Positions 1 to 9,221 of a stretch of 21,387 nucleotides of DNA are shown here, in pieces. The stretch lies in NCBI GenBank assembly GCA_000708835.1, contig DF237912.1, positions 1-21,387 on the forward strand. Reading direction: 5' to 3'. The translations under genes were made by a program, and so were the position numbers. Below the pieces are notes generated by a model that saw only the letters and a program-made list of their open reading frames with translations, searched no databases and was not told where the DNA came from. The stretch's first letter is position 1; the number at the start of each line of letters is the position of its first letter. The DNA is from Klebsormidium nitens. Its lineage: Eukaryota; Streptophyta; Klebsormidiophyceae; Klebsormidiales; Klebsormidiaceae.

Positions 1-31
1 GTTTGCTCGATAGTCGGAATTGCAAGCACCA

Positions 32-81
32 GGTGCGTCGTTAGTCCGACTTCAAATCCGAAGTCGGACTAACGACGCACC
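32..81. repeat. Perfect hairpin: 22-bp arms, 6-nt loop
   Basis: GGTGCGTCGTTAGTCCGACT plus TC (32-53) is matched exactly by its reverse complement at 60-81, with loop AAATCC. Perfect identity over 22 bp implies a recent origin or selection. It could be the core of a foldback element, two abutting transposon ends or a small-RNA precursor. No T-run follows, so it is not a simple terminator. Confidence 0.75.
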
Positions 82-376
82 ACAGAGCTGCATTCGACCC
101 CGGCCTGCGGCCGCTCGCCGTACGGGTCGTGCCAAACCCCGCCGAGCGAAGACGTGGCACCTCTGGGCTTTGTGCCAGCCGTCCGAGTCTGCACTTGGGG
201 ACCCGGACCATTCAACGAATTTTGCGGAGCCGGCACGGTTGGACCTCCGGCAGGTCCTTTGCGATGCAACCGCGCCGACTCCAAATCTTTGGTGGAAGAT
301 CGAACTTTTCTGGGGGGGTAGTAAATGCCAACCGGCGCCGTTGCATTCTGCCAACCGAACCGTGGATGTAAATTCT

Positions 377-428
377 AATGTAAGCACCGGTTCCGGTTGA
401 AATTGAACCGTAACCGGTGCAATGTAAG
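377..428. repeat. Imperfect hairpin flanked by an 8-bp direct repeat
   Basis: GCACCGGTTCCGGTT (384-398) pairs with AACCGTAACCGGTGC (406-420) with one mismatch and a 7-nt loop. AATGTAAG occurs at 377-384 and again at 421-428, so the hairpin sits between direct repeats resembling a target-site duplication around a tiny foldback element. Confidence 0.55.
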
Positions 429-440
429 TGAGCTCTAAGG

Positions 441-454
441 CTACTATATAGTAG
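441..454. repeat. 14-bp perfect palindrome CTACTATATAGTAG
   Basis: The palindrome contains a TATATA core and lies 21 bp right of the hairpin ending at 420. It could be a protein-binding site or a TATA element, but no gene start follows that I can support. Confidence 0.4.
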
Positions 455-2375
455 GCCTCGCGTAGTCCAGTTTTCGGAGCGGCCGCGGCGCGCGTCAGGC
501 CTTCAATCTGTCCGAGTCACTTCTCTCGACGTACGTTCCGCGGAACTCCGAGCGACGTCGAGGATCCTGTTCACAGCAATCAGCGTTCGGCGACTTCACT
601 AGCTTAGTACTCGCCGCTCGGCAAGATAGCGTGCAGAAAATGGCGGCGCTTGTGATGGCCTTTTGGTTCCTGCACATTTGCGTGTAAACATTGTTGCAGT
701 AGCTGTCTGACGTCCCTGCCGGCGCGTTCCACGTAAAAATCGGTTGTTTTGAAGCCTTTGCTTACAAGGCCTCCGCCTGGAGCTCTTAGAGGAGCTTTTT
801 GAGCTGAAGAGCAGTCTGGCATGAGCATCTTCAAGGGAAAGGCGTTTGACAATTGGGCGTGGAGTTTGTGTTAGGCCATGTCCCTGCTTGAAACAAACAG
901 CTTTTGCTTGATATGATGCAGAGATGCAGAAGCCATCGTTCTTCTTGTCCCCCTCACATAGGCCTTACAGTGGGGTATCACAGGTATAGCCAGTCTCGCG
1001 CAAGCGCTTTCAGGCTGGGGAGCTCTCTGCCAAAGGGGCAATGAGCTGTGGGTACAAAATACTTCCAGAATGATTTCAAATGTCTTGCAGTATAAGATGC
1101 ACCGCTGCAGAAGGCATTTCACATCAGGTGGGTTACCTGGCTTGTAGCTCTTTTCGTGGCTGGTCAACCTTTTCTCGCTTATCGTGACTGCAGTAACTAT
1201 CTTGAGGTCATTTTATCAAGGGTTCAGCGACGACATCGCACAAAGCTTTTTCGGGGCAGCTCGCATTTGTAACCTCAAATGTTCAGTAGCTGCAATGCCA
1301 GGTCATACGGTCCACCCCCTAGGTTGCTTGGGCAACAATGAGGCGAAGGCATTAAGGTATGCAGTTTTGTTTCTACTTTCAGTCTGCTAAGTCGCCAGTC
1401 TTCTTCATGCAGAGAACTTAAGACCTTAAGGGCAAGATATCCTGTGGCCAGCATGGAAACGAGGTGCAGACCTGACACACTTCCAGGGTTTCAAGGTTGA
1501 ATGTCCATAGATGGTGACTGCACCAGCTGTTTTTGATAGAAGAGGGACACGTTTCAAGGACAGAATTTGGGTCGCTTCCATTTTTTTTCCGTGATTCATG
1601 TAATGCAGCTCAGAAAACCATTTAGTGACCATTCAAGAGACAATGTCAGTCCCATTTGTCGGCACGCATTGTCATCACTCTCCACGTTGCAAGGCAGACA
1701 CATTGTTTTGCATATTTGAGGCGGGTCAAGTAGTCATTCCTTTTTGTATTGCTCATAACAATCTTGCTCCATCTCGTGGCTTTGTTCAAGCTGCTGCATA
1801 CGAACAGCATCGGGAGTTGATTGTTGGGCATTGACAGGAGATCAGTCGACCACGATAGGGATGGAGTTCTCAAATTCACCAGGATCAGGCTGTTCTAACT
1901 TCTTTGCACTTTGCACGCTCGATGTTGGCAGCAGTACCAGCAGGTTTTCTTATGCAGCCCTTATTAACTGGGCACTTTTTGCACTTCTTGCAGATCTGGC
2001 TCTGGCGGCGCTTGTTGTGTGTCCGCGTCTGTTTGCTCCTGACCACAAGACCCGTTGGCCTTTGGTGAAAAGTCCTCATTTTTGCCAGTTGGAAGCCACG
2101 CCTCACCATGCACCTGAGGCTGGGGTGTTTACAATGTGAGTCTCAACACAGCTCTTGATGGGTGTAATCGTGGGTCTGACAGAGCAGGGTCTTGATTTTT
2201 CAAAGAGTCGGGGCTCGGGAACAACTGTTCATCTGGAGTATTTGATGTTGATCTTCCACATGATTTGTAGACTCTTGGCTGATGCTCCTGCCACCGGAGT
2301 TGCGTAGAGTGCATTTCAACTTTTGCCTTACCTGCTGCTGTCCATGGTCGCTTCTCGATATCTCCTCTCGTTGAA
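455..2375. other. No supportable gene
   Basis: Only short overlapping frames on both strands, none longer than about 100 codons, with no conserved motif. A minus-strand frame around 2129-2398 (IEKRPWTAAG next to GTAAGG) could hold a small exon, but I cannot support it. Confidence 0.5.
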
Positions 2376-2891
2376 TCATCTCTCCCTGGGGTTCTCATTC
2401 CCTTTCGTTTGCGCCCTCTCCGGTGCAGGGCCTTCCGACTGCTGCCGCAGAAACCTTCCTGGCTGGGGGGCTCGAATTGCAGGGGGCATGGTGACCCTAC
2501 CTAAGAGGTGGGTGGTCTGTAGCACGGAACCGTTCCTGAGTGCCAAACACAGTGCCTCTCGTGCTGGCTCAAGGTGCGTAGGCAGCTGCTTTCGGGTTGT
2601 GACACTTTTTGAGTTGTTATTACGGTTCCCATGACAAGTGACGGTCTCAATTCTGACGAAGACACATACATTGTCCGAAGCTGGTGAAACCTTGTGCGCC
2701 GCAGGCAGGCCCCCCTCACCTGGTTGTCGGGACCCCCGACCGGATCCACCAGATGACAGAATACAGGAACCTTTGCTGAAAATAGGCTCAATTTCATCAT
2801 CGTTGACGAGGTAAGGCCCAACTTTTCCTCCCCTTTCCGCTTGAACAGTCTCCCTCTTTTCGAACAAATCTGCCAGACGAAGTGGCAGCAT
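2376..2891 (-). CDS. Candidate protein, 171 codons unspliced or 98 codons spliced
   Basis: The frame opens with MLPLRLADLFEKRETVQAER, GGKVGPYLVNDDEIEPIFS and stays open to TGA at 2376. Within it lies an intron-like segment, 2501-2719, with donor CCAG|GTGAGG and acceptor CCACCCACCTCTTAG. It is 219 nt, a multiple of three, so splicing or retention leaves the same frame. The C-terminal part (MPPAIRAPQPGRFLRQQSEG) is Pro/Gln/Arg-rich and begins at an ATG in a near-ideal GTCACCATG context. I recognise no family. The first 57 residues look most protein-like; the rest may be chance. Confidence 0.3.
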   Translation of the reverse strand: MLPLRLADLFEKRETVQAERGGKVGPYLVNDDEIEPIFSKGSCILSSGGSGRGSRQPGEGGLPAAHKVSPASDNVCVFVRIETVTCHGNRNNNSKSVTTRKQLPTHLEPAREALCLALRNGSVLQTTHLLGRVTMPPAIRAPQPGRFLRQQSEGPAPERAQTKGNENPRER

Positions 2892-3110
2892 CGCATGTCT
2901 GGAGATGCCAGCTTGTCACCAATGACGTTTCTCCGCCTTTCCTATCCCTGATTTGACACGAAGGTAGGTTCGACGTCTACTGCAAAGTCTGACGAAGTTG
3001 TGACCGGTTTGTCAGGCGCCAGCTTCCAGCAGCGGCGTAGGTGGGTTTGCTCTTGTCAGCCTTTTTTGTCTGATGTCAGCATCCCTTTTTCGCACATTGA
3101 TGCGAACCCT

Positions 3111-3321
3111 GTCGCAACTCAACCGACTGGCAGCCTGAACACGCTGCTGAAGGTCGACACCGCTCCGGAAACGAAGCCACCCATAAGATGACGTCGCGTT
3201 TTTCAAATCACGTCTGCTTGTTTTCCCTACAGTTCGACGCATATCTGCCGCGACTCGCACGACGAGCAGCCTGAACAAAGTGCTGACGATCAACAGCGAG
3301 GCCGGCAAACGAGAGACCATC
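3111..3321. repeat. Diverged direct repeat, two units 136 bp apart
   Basis: The segments at 3111-3185 and 3247-3321 share CAGCCTGAAC and much of the flanking sequence (GCAACTCAACCGACTGG against GCGACTCGCACGACGAG). On the plus strand both read as similar peptides (ATQPTGSLNTLLKVDT and AATRTTSSLNKVLTINSE), each after a plausible acceptor (GATGTCAG and TTTCCCTACAG). This could be a tandem exon duplication. Each frame soon meets a stop, and substitutions fall at all three codon positions, so coding status is unproven. Confidence 0.4.
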
Positions 3322-4928
3322 TTAGAAGCCCGACAGCGACGCAGCACAACGGGGCCGTTACGGAGCTGATCAAGAACAAGGGGGGCGGGTGAGTGCCTGG
3401 GAAATAGAAAGTGGGGCTCATCTCTCTGCTCGTCGGCGACTACATCATCGTTAACGAAATGTGCGGGTACATCGTGTCCAGCTCCAGCGTACTGTAGAAG
3501 GCAGCCGCTACAAGAATCAGTGCCTTCTCTGAAATGGCCTGCCAATTGTGCCGAATCAAAAGATGAACCTCATTCTAGTAGCTGGTCTACGAATCCTCCT
3601 TTTCAGAGCGTTGCAGGAAGAGCAAGAGGAACACGATTATCCGGGTTCCTCCAAGAATTTTCCGTTCAAACTGCTCATGGCTTCTATGTCAGAAGCCCAC
3701 ACGTGGCAGAAGTCCCCAACATTGCCGCAAACCTGTAATGTGACAGGCTAATCCAGGCCGTGATAGTCTTTGCAGAACAACTTGATGCATGTTCACGTGA
3801 CTCGATTCAGCACGTGCCTAGGTGTCGGGATCACCTGTACCTGGTGAGCGGGCTCCAGAAAATTTGTTTGGTTTCTTCAGTCTGCTTTGCCTTGAGGGCA
3901 AGAGGGCTGTGTTCAAAAGCTCGCTGATTGTTCCCTCAAAAGCCGCAAAGTGGCTCATTCTGACTCAAAGAGAACGCGAGTCGTACAACAGGCGGTTGGC
4001 GCTCTAGATCAGCGAGAGGCTTTTAAAGTGCGGACGGGTGGCCCTCTTGGTCACGAACGGCTCTCTTATGCAGAGTAAAAGTGACATCACAGAAGACAGA
4101 TTGAAGTGACAAAATCTCAGTTTCGTGGATCAGAGCAGTCGGGGCCCGAGTACCGGGCTTCACTGGTGGCTTGCTCCAAGAGTTCGGAAGGTCCCCGCTT
4201 TGAAGTCGAGGACCACAAGACAGCAATCGGGATGGATAAGATGGCAGAAGCATATGAGCTTGTCAGGGAATGAAAACTTTTTCTTGCAGGTGTGCGAAAG
4301 AGACCACAAGACCAGGGACTGCAGAAAGGGATCAACCGGATCAACCGTCCGCTCCATTTTTCTGCTCACGACCTAGTGAGGATCAGTCCCTAATACTCGA
4401 CGCAATTTTTCTCGAAGCACATATGCAAGTATCTTGACATAAGATTGGAGCCGATTCGGCCAGCTGGACAACTTCGTTAACATGTCAGTTTTGAGCAGGC
4501 GGGGTGAGACTGCCGATTTGAGTGGACGCTTTTGCCAATCGCCGTTTGCAAAGTTGGAAAAGCGCTTTGCTTTTTTGGACTTGGAAAGGCTTCGATTCAA
4601 ATGATGCGATTTGCGGATGTTTGCAGCGGTTGAAGAGCTTCAGTGGCCACGAATGGCTCTTCTGAAAAGTGTAACGAATTTTTGACCCCTTCATTAAGGT
4701 ATTTACTTGTTACGTCAATGTCACGTCAATCTGTCAATTGAACGTCTGCCGCTCGCCCGCTGTCAGCTTCCGTCCCTAAGTACGGGCCGCAAATTCCGTC
4801 GGCAGAGGCCGCATCGGAGGTGCTAGTTCAGCATCCGCTGCGGCTTGCCACTGAGCTATTGTCAAGTTTCTCGTGATGCTACCTTTGCGTTATATTCGCC
4901 TCTCATCATTTGGAATCAAAATTCGTTG
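3322..4928. other. No supportable gene
   Basis: Both strands have short frames only. A minus-strand segment near 3440-3480 reads HDVPAHFVNDDVVADEQ, faintly like GPYLVNDDEIEP of the candidate at 2376-2891; this is noted as a possible exon relic only. Confidence 0.45.
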
Positions 4929-5348
4929 GAAGCGGCTGTGGTTCCTCAACACACGGAACTCTATGAAACGTCATTCTCTGTAGAAGCCACTTGTTCGCTG
5001 ACGTTATTTTGTTGACTGACCAAGCGCAACAAGCGCAAAGGCGAGACCCTTTCGGTGGAATCTGTTGCGGAGGCGCTAAGAGAGGCGGCCGTCGCGGCTC
5101 CAACTCACGAGACGTCATTCGCATCGGAATCCGCATGTTTGCTGACGTCACTTGCTCAACAGGACGGAGCGCAACAAGCTCACCTTGCGGGGGCGATGAG
5201 CGAGGGAAAGCTCGGGGCCCTTCAGCCGGTACTCCTGCTGCAGGAGACCCCGCGCGCAAAAGCGGCGATCATCGTGCTGGTGCGCGAGCTGCCCCCTCTC
5301 GTTCAATGTAGCTTCTCATCTTTGTCGTTCTTTTCTGCTCCTGAGTAG
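4929..5348 (+). pseudogene. Reading frame with a duplicated protein segment and one internal TGA
   Basis: One frame runs for 140 codons, interrupted only by TGA at 5013-5015. It contains two related segments: EAAVVPQHTELYETSFSVEA continuing CSLTLF, and EAAVAAPTHETSFASESACL continuing LTSLAQQ. They start 153 bp apart. After the second copy the frame goes on through GALQPVLLLQETPRAKAAII to TAG. Duplication at protein level in one frame suggests a former repeat-containing gene. I do not recognise the repeat. It ends about 540 bp upstream of the MurG relic but shows no MurG features. Confidence 0.4.
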
Positions 5349-5884
5349 CGGTGCTCCAGAGCAGTGGTCACAAAAATGCTGGGTTTTAGGGGGGTATTTT
5401 TTACCGCTCTTACGGGCATCGAAACAAGCATATGTCTGCAGACACGCTGAGACCGCTATAGCGGCGCCTTGACTACCCGATCTGCTTGGTAGGACCGAGC
5501 CTCTGAGAGCCTCTTATGGTAATCTCTGAATAAACGAAAAGTAAATCTCTTGTGAGTATCCAAGCAAGCTGAACCTACAGTCCCGCGTCCTTTTCTGCAC
5601 TTGTAAGAGCTGTGCGCGTCTCTGTTTCTCCATGCGGAAATACTGCGTGCTTTTAGACAAACGTCAGATCCGGAAGCTTGTGAGGTTACTGCGGAACCGA
5701 CTCCTCTTGAAACCTGACAGAAACGCCTGAAAGTCTGAGGCCCTTTTCAAGATACGAAAGTTGACCCTCGACTGACTGAACTTCACAGGTCGGTTTCGTC
5801 TTGCCACGTCGGAAGATACATTAACAGGATGTACGGACCCTGCAGGAATCATCTTAACAAACAAATATGTGCACGTCTCTGCAG
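5349..5884. other. Gap upstream of the MurG relic
   Basis: The N-terminal MurG domain would be expected here or further upstream, but I find no GGTGGH or GNPVR motif in any frame. Just before 5885 there is a good acceptor (GTGCACGTCTCTGCAG), so an upstream exon once existed. Confidence 0.5.
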
Positions 5885-7727
5885 GCTCGCTCGGAGCACC
5901 GCTCTGAACGAAGTCCTCGAGCGTGGCGCGGTTGCCGGCATCCTAGCACCCTCGCCCTCGCGCCGTATTACTTGGCAGTGCGACCCCGGTACCACGAGAA
6001 GCTGGCGCGGACGATGGAAGAGCAGCGCAAGCCCCTGCTTTGACCGTGAGGTTTTTTAAGAATGACTGTGGGGTTTCTGATTGACCGCATATCTCTGTGT
6101 GCTGGAGAATGGGGTGTGAATTCTGCACAGGTGCACAGACGGGGCTTTCTTTAAACGGGGAGCTTAAGTGGGTAACAAAACGTTCTGCCACAAACTTGCT
6201 GTCAGGGGATTCACCTGAAGTGTTGGTCTTCGCGAAAGCCTGCCAACCTATGAGTCCGCGGCCGCGGTTCATTTCACGTCATGGGCGAATTGCATCGGAC
6301 TCTGCTTCGAAGTCCTTGATACTCAACGCACACAGCGGTGCCTTTGAACACGAGTATGATTGTTGACCAAGTATTGGCAGACTCTTAAAGCCTGGTTCTC
6401 GGAACTCGCTCTGTCCCGCCCTCGCCCCTTTTGAGGGCAAGTCTACCAAAGCAGGCCGGTGCCGAGCGCAGAACCTGAGCCGTTGGATCACAAAACCTGA
6501 GCCGTCGGATCACAAAACCTGAGCCGTCATCCAACGGCTCAAGCGTTGATTCTCCAGCACAACTGCACGTGATAAGGCGGCCCAGTTTTCCGCAATACGG
6601 AGCACCATCGAGAAGCTGTAAGTAGGTCTGGGCTGACATTTAATCTCGCTCTCCAGATTCGTCGACCGCATGTATCTGGTGTACCGTGCGGTAGACCTGG
6701 TCGTCGGCAGCGCGGGCGCAACCACGTCCAGCGAACTGCTCATTACCGGGACTCCGTCGCTGCTGGTAAGCATCGCTTCTCTGATGCAAGCGTCCTCGCC
6801 TTCAAGAGCACTTGCGCACGCGGACTTCGTCTGTGTGCTGGCAGCCTTCCAGACGTTCATTTTGAAGAACCTTCTCACAGTTTGCCCTGTGAATGGGGCG
6901 CTTCCAAGTTTGCAATCGACCTTATCTGATGAGCAGGACGCTCCGTTGGTGGACTGAAATTCTTTCCATTGTCGCGGGTCAAACTTATCAGCACTCGCAA
7001 TCTGCTTGTTCTGCGAGTGGCGCGCATTCTCCGGCTCGCACCTTTTTGGCAGAATCTTCCTTCTCCTTTCAGAAACAAATTCGTCGTTCGAAACGTAGAA
7101 TATGACATTCCTCAAGATTCCATTTAAAACTTTGCAAAAGCACGTACTGGCTGTGAGCAAGCCACAGGTTCCGCGTCGACCAAAAAGCGTGAGCGCTCAT
7201 CTTCGGTCCGCAGGACCAATGAGAACGCTTCGATCGGTCACGTGGTCCGATAAGTACAGACCTAGTACAACTTTAGCTGGAGCGGTAGCGTACAAAGCTA
7301 TGCGGACCAGAGATGCGAAGCTGGCGAGCATAGCAGTGTTCGGTTGACTTGGAACCTTTGTTTAGCTGCAAACATATCTTCTCCCGATCTTTGCCGACTC
7401 ACGTGGCCGTCTCTGTCCTTCTTTCTCGCGCGTGCAGATCCCCTCTCCAAACGTCGCTTGAGGACCACCAAACAAAGAACGAGCTGGCGATGGAGTCAGG
7501 ACGGGGCGGCGGTGCTTATGGAAGAGAGACAGCTGTCGGCGGAGTCCTTGCTTGAAAGTGTTGAACGCCTATTAGGTGACCGGCAACGTTCAGAAACCAT
7601 GCGCAGCCAAGCGCTTGCAGCCGCCAAGCCAGACGCTGCCAGAGACATTGCGCTCGCCGTTATCAGGATAGCTAGCCAGCGCGGAAAGAAGCGCCCACCG
7701 CTTGCTCTAGACACTCGGACGAAGTAG
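5885..7727 (+). pseudogene. murG: MurG (GT28 family) pseudogene, C-terminal domain only, introns retained
   Basis: MurG transfers GlcNAc from UDP-GlcNAc to lipid I, making lipid II for peptidoglycan; in plants and streptophyte algae it belongs to the plastid peptidoglycan pathway. Three exons remain. Exon 5885-6045 gives the (G)GSLGA..LNEVLER segment, then ITWQCDP and RYHEKLARTMEEQRKPLL. Exon 6657-6765 gives PFVDRMYLVYRAVDLVVGS, AGATTSSELLITGTPSLL. Exon 7438-7727 gives IPSPNVA, EDHQTKNELAMES, DGAAVLMEE and a helical tail ending in TAG. The Glu of SSELL and the HQ..N motif match the family's UDP-GlcNAc pocket, and IPSPN is typical of plant MurG. The copy is broken: frame changes near 5900, 5987, 7459 and 7499, and an in-frame TGA at 6041-6043 where CGA would give LLRPFVDRM. 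The N-terminal acceptor domain was not found upstream. Retained introns rule out a processed retrocopy. Heavy assembly indels are the alternative to decay. Confidence 0.85.
6474..6541. repeat. 22-bp tandem repeat ending in an inverted copy, inside a MurG-relic intron
   Basis: CCTGAGCCGTTGGATCACAA(AA) occurs at 6474-6495 and, with one change, at 6496-6517; a third partial copy runs 6518-6528. TGAGCCGTTGGAT (6476-6488) is inverted as ATCCAACGGCTCA (6529-6541). The array could fold as alternative hairpins. Confidence 0.7.
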
Positions 7728-8921
7728 AAAGATTACCAGGTGAACGGAGTAGCCGATGCAAATGCCTGCCGCCCTTCGATCAGTCGGACAGCAGGAAACC
7801 TGACAAAGAATGTCGAGTCCTTTCAAAACAGTATGCCTTTACACCGGAAAGAGCGGAATTGTAAAGTGCGCTTTTTAGGTCAAGCAAAGGCCCTTCTCGT
7901 TACGGCTGTTTTCAAGTTTCTGCCATACTGAATGAAGCCAGCCTTGGTTTATGTTTTGTGGAGAATGTATGAGCGACTCGAGCGAGCCGCCGGCCCTTTT
8001 CTGTATTCACTGTCGGACAAAGGGTGCAGCTACGTGACGGTAGACTGAAAAGCCTGGTCCATTATATCACGAACAGCCCAGCACGTTCATGCAATAATCT
8101 GGGCAAATCTTTGTTGAGATCTGATGCCATTGCTTCTTAAGCTCCATGAACAAGTACCACTTGGTGAATCCTGAACGCTCAAGCTCTCAACGTACATGGT
8201 TCCGTCCCCGGCCGGACCTACTTTGGACGCCCTTGATTGACCATATATCTCCTGCTCAAAGCTACAAGCGCTGGCCCAAGTCGTGTAACATTTATACACG
8301 TGTGACGATCGAGCCGTACTAACGTCTCCACTTCCTTGAGTCATACTAATGAAGTCTTGAACTTCGCGGAAGCTTCTCCTTGTAGGAAAAGTAGCTGAGC
8401 TGCGGATGAGCCTTGGAGGCTTCGACCAGGCTCTACGCCTTAATGCACCTAGCTTGATTGCCGGGCCGCGCCGAGTGCAGTACGACGGAATGGCTGATTG
8501 CAGGGCTGTTTGGCTGACCCGCTAGTGCAGGATAAACATACCAGCTGGCCTAACGATGCAGACCCAACGGTGGATAGCACTGTCTCGGATTCGTATCCAT
8601 GCGTGCTATACGACTATAACGGCTCGAATGGTTACTTGCATCAATTGAAACAACTCAGTCTTGACAATCGAGTGTTCTGTGGCATGCTGGCAGCTTGAGA
8701 GGTGGCGAGCGATAGGCAGCTTTTGACATGAGCCAGGTACGTCACGCATGAAAAGAAATTTAACGGCAGCACAATATAAGTTGGCAAATGTGTCTGACAC
8801 AACCGGCTCGAAAAATATCCACGACTTCCTAGACTCTTGTATCACCCTTGCCACCAGACTCAAGAAACTTCACATATATAAACTCAACTACCAAGCGTAT
8901 GGAAATCCAAGGACACCATCA
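7728..8921. other. Intergenic, nothing recognised
   Basis: This lies between the MurG relic and gene M, which converge on it. Only short frames are present. No RNA gene, repeat or promoter was recognised. Confidence 0.5.
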
Positions 8922-9212
8922 CAAGCTTTCCCCCTTTCCATAACGCTTCAGTAAATCTGGGGCCCCTATCACGTCAACGGACCTCGACACGATTCTAACA
9001 AGTTTAGCATAAGATTGCTCGTCCTTTACGCTGGCAGGGATGTTTGGTCTGAAAATACCCCTATCTTTACGACAGGCATCGGGCGCTCCCAAATCTGTAC
9101 AATAAACACGCAACCACCATAAAATTGCCAACTCCGATGTCCCAGGCGTCGCCACGTCAGAAGCAGAGCGGCCGCGGAGTTTCGTGATACGGCTCGCGGG
9201 GACACCCGACAT
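8922..9212 (-). other. 97-codon open frame in the presumed 3' untranslated region of gene M
   Basis: An ATG at 9212, ten bases after the gene M stop codon, opens a 97-codon frame (ending SYAKLVRIVSRSVDVIGAPD plus a short tail; the terminating TGA lies just below 8922). Its position so close after the stop suggests untranslated region rather than a gene. Composition is unremarkable and no domain is seen. Confidence 0.15.
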
Positions 9213-9221
9213 GACAACTGC

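Noticed and set aside
3012-3545. 177-codon minus-strand ORF as a whole gene
   Set aside because: Composition changes along its length, it overlaps the direct repeat, and no start or domain supports it. Only a short VNDD-containing piece is noted.
6510-7160. 216-codon minus-strand ORF
   Set aside because: It is antisense to the clear MurG exon at 6657-6765, and its peptide has no family features.
5885-7727. MGDG synthase (same GT28 superfamily) as the identity of the relic
   Set aside because: GGSLGA, IPSPN and EDHQTKN are MurG signatures; MGDG synthase lacks the DHQ..N motif.
5885-7727. Recent bacterial gene transfer or contamination carrying murG
   Set aside because: Three exons with proper splice sites and consistent phases, and the plant-like IPSPN motif, indicate an old nuclear gene.
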